The notes beneath the pieces were generated by a model, which saw nothing but the letters and a program-made list of their open reading frames with translations, had not been told where the DNA came from and did no database searches. A stretch of 64,000 nt of DNA from an uncultured Eubacteriales bacterium (GTDB taxonomy: Bacteria; Bacillota; Clostridia; Oscillospirales; Acutalibacteraceae), in contig CAKRRH010000008.1 in assembly GCA_934394855.1 (NCBI GenBank), positions 1-64,000 on the forward strand, written 5' to 3'. The position numbers and the translations under genes were made by a program. Position 1 is the stretch's first letter. Each line of letters begins with the position of its first letter. Positions 59,367-64,000 of this stretch are shown here, one piece after another.

Positions 59367-60298
59367 TTTTCTTCACTCTTTACATTCGCAATTACATTCA
59401 CCGACTCACCCTTCAACGAACCCGCATTTTTAATAACACCCTCGCCCTCATCGATGCCTGAAAGCAAAATAACCTTGCCCATTGAATAGCTTTTTGTCTT
59501 AACGCTCTTTTTTTGAGCGCTTCCATTCTTATATACATAGACATACTCATCATTATTATCCTGGCTGACAGCGCTTTCGGGCAACGACACAGCGTCATCA
59601 ATATTTTCAACAACGATTTTCAAATTCACCGTGTAACCGCTTTTGAGCCGCCGGTCAGCATTATTTATTGCAACGACGGTATTAACGCCGCTTGAGCCGT
59701 CGGCACTCGTTTCGGCATATGCTCCGATCGAATCTATTACCCCGTCATATTCACCGCTAAATGCCGTGCCGCTGATTCTCACCTTTTGACCGACCTTTAA
59801 ATCACGCAGCTTGCTTTCTCCGATGTTCGTGACGGCTTTCAGCGAATCGGTCGGAATCAGCGTGAACATCTCTGTTCCCGACGGCAAATTTATGTTAGAT
59901 TTAACGCCGAGCTTTGAAATATATCCGTCCTTTTCGGCTGTGATGTAACGCTTGATTTTGTCGGCTGTTTCAAAATCCTGCTCGGACAAATAATATCCCT
60001 TTGTTGCCTCAACATCAACCTCAATGATTTTGTCGCCTTTTTTGACATATTCACCGTCCTTTACAAGCACCTTTTTTATGACCAATTCATAGTCCGAAAT
60101 GACTGTTTTTTCATCAGCCGAAACAATTTTTCCGACCCCCGACTGAATTATCTCGACGCTCTCCTTTTTCGCCCTAATCACATCAACTTTCATTGCAGAA
60201 TTATACATAATATCGGGCAAAACAACAACGCCGAGCATGAAGATTGCAACCGCCGCCATCAGTACCTTAAACTTATATCCGTAAAAAAAACCGTTCAA
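59363..60298 (-). CDS. MacA/HlyD-type efflux adaptor
   Basis: TTG at 60298 with AAAGGCGG ahead is the likely start (the first ATG in frame, 60370, lacks a site). The protein is anchored by an N-terminal helix (LMAAVAIFMLGVVVLPDIM) and has the biotinyl-lipoyl hairpin halves around VLVKDGEYVKKGDKIIEVD and DGYISKLGVKSNINLPSG, a short helical segment and a beta-barrel domain. It would link the MacB-like permease to the wall or a secreted substrate, such as a lipid or peptide. Confidence 0.87.
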   Translation of the reverse strand: MNGFFYGYKFKVLMAAVAIFMLGVVVLPDIMYNSAMKVDVIRAKKESVEIIQSGVGKIVSADEKTVISDYELVIKKVLVKDGEYVKKGDKIIEVDVEATKGYYLSEQDFETADKIKRYITAEKDGYISKLGVKSNINLPSGTEMFTLIPTDSLKAVTNIGESKLRDLKVGQKVRISGTAFSGEYDGVIDSIGAYAETSADGSSGVNTVVAINNADRRLKSGYTVNLKIVVENIDDAVSLPESAVSQDNNDEYVYVYKNGSAQKKSVKTKSYSMGKVILLSGIDEGEGVIKNAGSLKGESVNVIANVKSEEK

Positions 60299-60411
60299 GC
60301 AAATTATCCGCCTTTCAAAACTAATCAACGATAATATCTTTTCAGTTTTACGGGTTAAAATACATTGCAAAAAATGTATTTACTTATTATTTTAAATTTA
60401 AAAAGCCGAAA

Positions 60412-60688
60412 GGCTTAAGCATAATAAGGAAGTATTGGTTTCTCGCATAAAAATCCATTATTGACTTGTCAAAAAACCTCGCAAGGCGTCAGCCTTGCTT
60501 CATTTTTTCGACTTCATAATAAAGAATTTTTATAGCTATGAAACTGCGAAGCACTTCAAAATGATATATTTTTGATACAAGAAAAGGCAAAATCCCCGAA
60601 TAATGCTAACGCATATTCGGGAATTTTAACGCATTATTGTGCAAAAAGATGTTATTTTGAAGCAATAATGCCTTATAATGCTTAAGCC
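60412..60688. mobile_element. MITE-like palindromic element (277 bp)
   Basis: Terminal inverted repeats of 26 bases (60412-60437 and 60663-60688) match at 23 positions and start GGCTTAAGCAT. Within are an imperfect inner inverted repeat (ATAAAAATCCATTATTGA near 60450 against CATAATAAAGAATTTTTAT near 60517), a GCAAGGC/GCCTTGC stem near 60481 and a CCCGAATA/TATTCGGG terminator at about 60589-60627. There is no coding frame. It fills the gap between two minus-strand genes. Confidence 0.6.
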
Positions 60689-60717
60689 AACCGCCTCGGC
60701 ATTGATTATTTATGGAA

Positions 60718-62403
60718 TTATTCGGCTTTACCGATTACATAAGACTTTTTGATTTGGAACGACTTTTCGCCGTTGATCGCAAACGCAACATTGATTGCAT
60801 GATCCGAAACACGCTCAAGGTCGGTTACCATATCGGTAAAAATGACGCCGCCTCGCGGATTGCAAAGCTCTTTTTTGAGTCGGGAAATGTGGTTTTCGAT
60901 ATATAGATCCTTCAAATCGTCGATTTCTTCTTCCATTTCGCTGATCATATTCAGCTTGTCAAACTCGTCCTTATCATATATCTCGGACGCAAGCTCTACA
61001 ACCTTCATTGTCTTTTCAGATATATTTTTAAGCTCCTCAAAGCCCTCTTTGCTAAATACAATTCGCTGATTTGACTCAATCTGCGAATATTCTGCAATGT
61101 TTTCCGCATGATCGCCGATTCGTTCAAGGTTAGAAACAACTCTGAACATCATTCCGACAGTTTCCTCGTCCTTTTCATTCAGCGATTTTGAATGAAGCCT
61201 GATAAGATAGCCTGTGATTTCGTGGTTAAGATAATTTATCGTTTTTTCAACATCGATAACCTCATCGGCATATTTGCAGCCGTCCTCAAAAAAGTCCTTG
61301 AGCGACAGTCTGAGGTTATTTGTCGCAAGCTCACTCATTCTCATGATCTCTCTTTTAGCCTGAACTATTGCGATTGACGGAGTGATCATGACTTCCGGAT
61401 TGAGATAGAGGAGCTTTTCGGTTGTAAATTCATCTTCAAGCTTTTCGGGAATAATTTTTGCAACAAGCTTGGTGATGAGCTTAACAAACGGAAAAACGCA
61501 AATCGTTGAAATTATGTTGAACAGCAGGTGCATATTAGCAATCTGTCTTGAAACATCTGTCGGCGTCATGTTGACGATAAATGTTTCAATATACGGAATA
61601 AGCAAATAAAGAATGATGAATATTGCCGAGCCGAGAATCTTTGCAAATACGCCCGAAAGCGCCGACTGACGGCATATTTTGTTGCCTGAGAACGAAGCAA
61701 AAACGACAGGAGCGATTGCGCCGATGTTCATGCCGATGATCATATATATTACCGAATGAAGTCCGAAGGTCGTTGCAGCACCCGTTGCGGCTGCCTGTCC
61801 GATCAATACCTGCAAAATGCCGATTGAAGCGGAGGACGACTGGATGATTGATGTGAAAACAACGCCAAACAGCAACATCAAAAGCGGATTGTTGAAATTT
61901 TCAAGGAATGTCGCCATGAATTCCGACATCTGGAGCATATCTGCGGCATATTTAATCAGGTAAATTCCGACAAAAAGCATACCGAAACCGAGCACGACAG
62001 CGCCGATTTTTTTGATAATTCGCTTTTTGACGAAGGTATATAAAATCATGCCGACAAAAAGGATAAGCGGTGCGATCGTCTCAACCTTGAACGCAATTAT
62101 CTGCGCTGTGATCGTTGTTCCGATGTTAGCGCCGAGCATGATATACAGCGACTGCGCAACATTAAGCATTCCGGCGTTTACAAATCCGATCGCCATTACG
62201 CTTGTCGCGCCCGAGCTTTGAATCAATGCCGTGACGCCTGCGCCGACCAATACGGTGACAGCGCCGTTACCGGTCATTTTTGACAGCACGCCGCGAAGCT
62301 TTTCACCTGCGGCTTCTTTAAGCGAAATTGACATAAAGTTGATTCCGTAAAGAAACAATCCGATGCCGCCAAGCAGCATAAATACACCTTCCAAATAGTC
62401 CAT
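60718..62403 (-). CDS. Na/Pi cotransporter family protein with PhoU-like domain
   Basis: The 561-residue protein has two inverted membrane repeats, each with the QSSGATS- or QSSSASIG-type motif (IQSSGATSVMAIGFVN; IIQSSSASIGILQVL), as in NptA/SLC34-like carriers, followed by a C-terminal PhoU-like helical domain (about 340-545). It imports phosphate with Na+ or acts in phosphate control. The operon partner is not evident. Confidence 0.92.
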   Translation of the reverse strand: MDYLEGVFMLLGGIGLFLYGINFMSISLKEAAGEKLRGVLSKMTGNGAVTVLVGAGVTALIQSSGATSVMAIGFVNAGMLNVAQSLYIMLGANIGTTITAQIIAFKVETIAPLILFVGMILYTFVKKRIIKKIGAVVLGFGMLFVGIYLIKYAADMLQMSEFMATFLENFNNPLLMLLFGVVFTSIIQSSSASIGILQVLIGQAAATGAATTFGLHSVIYMIIGMNIGAIAPVVFASFSGNKICRQSALSGVFAKILGSAIFIILYLLIPYIETFIVNMTPTDVSRQIANMHLLFNIISTICVFPFVKLITKLVAKIIPEKLEDEFTTEKLLYLNPEVMITPSIAIVQAKREIMRMSELATNNLRLSLKDFFEDGCKYADEVIDVEKTINYLNHEITGYLIRLHSKSLNEKDEETVGMMFRVVSNLERIGDHAENIAEYSQIESNQRIVFSKEGFEELKNISEKTMKVVELASEIYDKDEFDKLNMISEMEEEIDDLKDLYIENHISRLKKELCNPRGGVIFTDMVTDLERVSDHAINVAFAINGEKSFQIKKSYVIGKAE

Positions 62404-62506
62404 ATAACAACCTACTTATTTTTAACATTTATTTTACGCAAACTTTACCCAAATATCATTATAGCAAAGCAGCCGACAAAATGCAACATAAAATGTAACT
62501 TGAAGC

Positions 62507-62540
62507 AAAAAAATGACCCGAAAAATCGAGTCATTTTTTT
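62507..62540 (-). terminator. Terminator of the proS unit
   Basis: AAAAAATGAC (62507-62516) pairs with GTCATTTTTT (62530-62539), at the stop of the 122-residue gene on the minus strand. Confidence 0.8.
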
Positions 62541-62907
62541 ATCTATTCAGTTTTGAATCAAAAAACGATTTTGTGCCGATGATAAGTCCGCTTGAATCCT
62601 TAAAGTCAATCATCTCGCACGGCTCGTCTTCACTCAATACGCTTGCAAGCTCGGTCGTTACCTCAATTTTGTTATCGACATATGGCAAAACAACCGTTGT
62701 GTTGCAGCAAGCATTGTAAAAATCGACCGTCATCGGGTCACGAGAGCGTCTTGCACCGTTCATAAACCGAGCATATTGCCATTTGGACTTAACATACAAA
62801 GCACCCTTGACTACCGAAATATACAGTTCCTTTTTGCGTTTGTAATAGCCGTCGGGCAAAGTGATTTTGCCGTCCGAATAATCAATTGTAGTTCTGTCAA
62901 AGCTCAT
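62539..62907 (-). CDS. Unrecognised 122-residue protein co-transcribed with proS
   Basis: I do not recognise a family. The protein looks beta-rich (IDYSDGKITLPDGYYKRKKE, LYISVVKGALYVKSKWQYA) with an MraZ/AbrB-like flavour but no double-psi signature. The ATG overlaps the proS stop by four bases, so translation is coupled. It ends in a terminator. Confidence 0.65.
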   Translation of the reverse strand: MSFDRTTIDYSDGKITLPDGYYKRKKELYISVVKGALYVKSKWQYARFMNGARRSRDPMTVDFYNACCNTTVVLPYVDNKIEVTTELASVLSEDEPCEMIDFKDSSGLIIGTKSFFDSKLNR

Positions 62908-64000
62908 GCATTCAATTCCTTTAACATATTATCGCGAAGTTCAACAACACGCTCAATGGCATTTGCAAGCTCAACCTTTTCGGAAATAGACTTATCTCTT
63001 GAAACGATCTCACATACTCCCTCTTTGAGGTTTCTCGGAGAAACAATTATTCTAAGCGGAATGCCGAGCAAATCAGCATCAGAGAACATGACACCCGCCG
63101 AAACCGAACGATCGTCATAAATTACTTCGACGCCTTTAGTCTGCAATTCGTCATATATTCTATCTGCGGTTTCACGAACATTATCCGAATCGGGACGAAC
63201 AGCGCATATATGAATCTGCCACGGCGCAATCGTCATCGGCCAAATCGGACCGTATTCATCATGATGAGCCTCGCAAACACTTGCCGCAAGTCTGCCAACG
63301 CCGATTCCATAGCAACCCATGATCGGCGTATTAGTCTTGCCGTTTTCATCAAGATAGGTCATGCCCATTGATTTTGTATATTTCGTGCCGAGCTGGAAGA
63401 TGTTGCCCACTTCAATGCCTCGAGATACTTTGATAGTACGCTTGCCGCATGACGGACAAATTCCGCCCTCAACGATCTTCGCAAAATCATGATATTCAAC
63501 ATTTTCACAATCACGCTCAATGTCAAGACCGGTATAATGATAGCCGTCTTTGTTTGCGCCGCATGAAAGATTGTTGGTATTTTTAAGCGATTCGTCAAAC
63601 AGAATCGTTGCATTTTCGGGTGCATTAACAGGTCCGATAAATCCCGCATGAATGCCCGATTCTTCGGTGATTACAGCAGAATGAATCTCGCACTGAAGGA
63701 AGTTTGTAAGCTTTGTTTCATTAACATCAAGGTCGCCGCGAATGAACAAAATGACATATGAATCGTCCTCATTGCGCTGATAAACGACAGCCTTGCAGGA
63801 TTTTTCCTTCGATGTATGCAAAAATTCGCAAATATCTTCGATCGTATGAATATTCGGGGTTTCGCAAAGGGTCAGCGGCTCGGACACATCATCACGGCTA
63901 TTCTCAATTATGCTTGCAGCCGCTTCCATGTTGGCACGGTAGCCGCACTCCGGGCAAATTGCGATCGAGTCTTCGCCGATCGGGGTCAGAAGCATAAATT
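62904..64000 (-). CDS. proS: Proline--tRNA ligase, C-terminal part
   Basis: The frame runs past the right edge of the window (the minus-strand start is beyond 64000), so only about 365 of ~570 residues are seen. It covers the INS editing domain with the zinc-ribbon-like CPECGY at the front, VEGGICPSCGKRTIKVSRGI, motif 2/3 region LGTKYTKSMGMTYL and GCYGIGVGRLAAS, and the anticodon-binding domain ending REIIVSPRNLKEG-type sequence. The bacterial-type (ProS type 1) layout is clear. An ATG at 63995 is internal. The gene is co-transcribed with the 122-residue gene. Confidence 0.95.
   Translation of the reverse strand, partial: FMLLTPIGEDSIAICPECGYRANMEAAASIIENSRDDVSEPLTLCETPNIHTIEDICEFLHTSKEKSCKAVVYQRNEDDSYVILFIRGDLDVNETKLTNFLQCEIHSAVITEESGIHAGFIGPVNAPENATILFDESLKNTNNLSCGANKDGYHYTGLDIERDCENVEYHDFAKIVEGGICPSCGKRTIKVSRGIEVGNIFQLGTKYTKSMGMTYLDENGKTNTPIMGCYGIGVGRLAASVCEAHHDEYGPIWPMTIAPWQIHICAVRPDSDNVRETADRIYDELQTKGVEVIYDDRSVSAGVMFSDADLLGIPLRIIVSPRNLKEGVCEIVSRDKSISEKVELANAIERVVELRDNMLKELNA

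Overview
The window reads as chromosomal DNA of a low-to-moderate GC, Gram-positive Clostridia-type anaerobe, most likely an Oscillospirales/Ruminococcaceae-like gut bacterium. Pointers are RNase J, ScpAB, the GerW (YtfJ) and SpoIIM sporulation families, a SpoIIID fragment, a type I dockerin, TTG/GTG starts behind strong GGAGG-type ribosome sites, ThyX instead of ThyA, Na+-coupled transport, and riboswitch classes typical of Firmicutes. No plasmid, phage or CRISPR locus is visible. Stops of all three kinds are used, so the code is standard.

Layout. 1-2.9 kb is an eroded patch: a 5'-truncated TlpA-like thioredoxin protein, a ~80-codon fragment of a helicase, a DUF4143 AAA ATPase and a truncated spoIIID. 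2.97-11.95 kb is a minus-strand housekeeping run (thyX, tmk, DJ-1, fthC, mltG, U32 peptidase, DUF188, CPBP protease, tadA, ychF, CpsB-type phosphatase). A divergent promoter region with repeated TTTGCATA motifs separates it from a plus-strand run (M50 protease, scpA, scpB, DUF2953, gerW, dacF-type carboxypeptidase, rluB, small orphan gene, tRNA-Lys). A tetrahydrofolate riboswitch then controls folT. 18.8-25.6 kb is minus strand (proC-spoIIM-xerD-DUF624-like; hemW-ispF; DUF3343 with a class V aminotransferase). 25.7-29.7 kb holds rnj-ybaB-recR-smpB-ssrA; ssrA is followed by an 819-bp insertion carrying a HIT gene between 77-bp direct repeats.

30.7-36.5 kb is a set of RNA-controlled units: a Na+-decarboxylase beta subunit with a 44-residue partner behind a yybP-ykoY-like element, an NhaC-type (LysW-like) transporter behind a lysine riboswitch, and a secreted InlB-repeat protein behind a cyclic-di-GMP-I-like riboswitch. 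After tRNA-Arg and trxB comes the most distinctive locus, 38.2-49.8 kb: a seven-gene minus-strand operon with a giant solute-binding protein, two complete pairs of sugar-type ABC permeases, an NHL/TPR/Yip1 membrane protein and a DUF5696 lipoprotein, with no ATPase.

50-64 kb holds two unrecognised genes, rpe, a dockerin-bearing polysaccharide deacetylase, a GH5 glycosidase gene broken by one in-frame TAG, putP, a small-multidrug-export family protein, a MacA/MacB-like pair without ATPase, a ~277-bp MITE-like palindromic element, a Na/Pi cotransporter, and the 3' part of proS running off the window. Functionally the accessory part centres on polysaccharide sensing and uptake, Na+-coupled transport, and RNA-based control of surface and transport functions.
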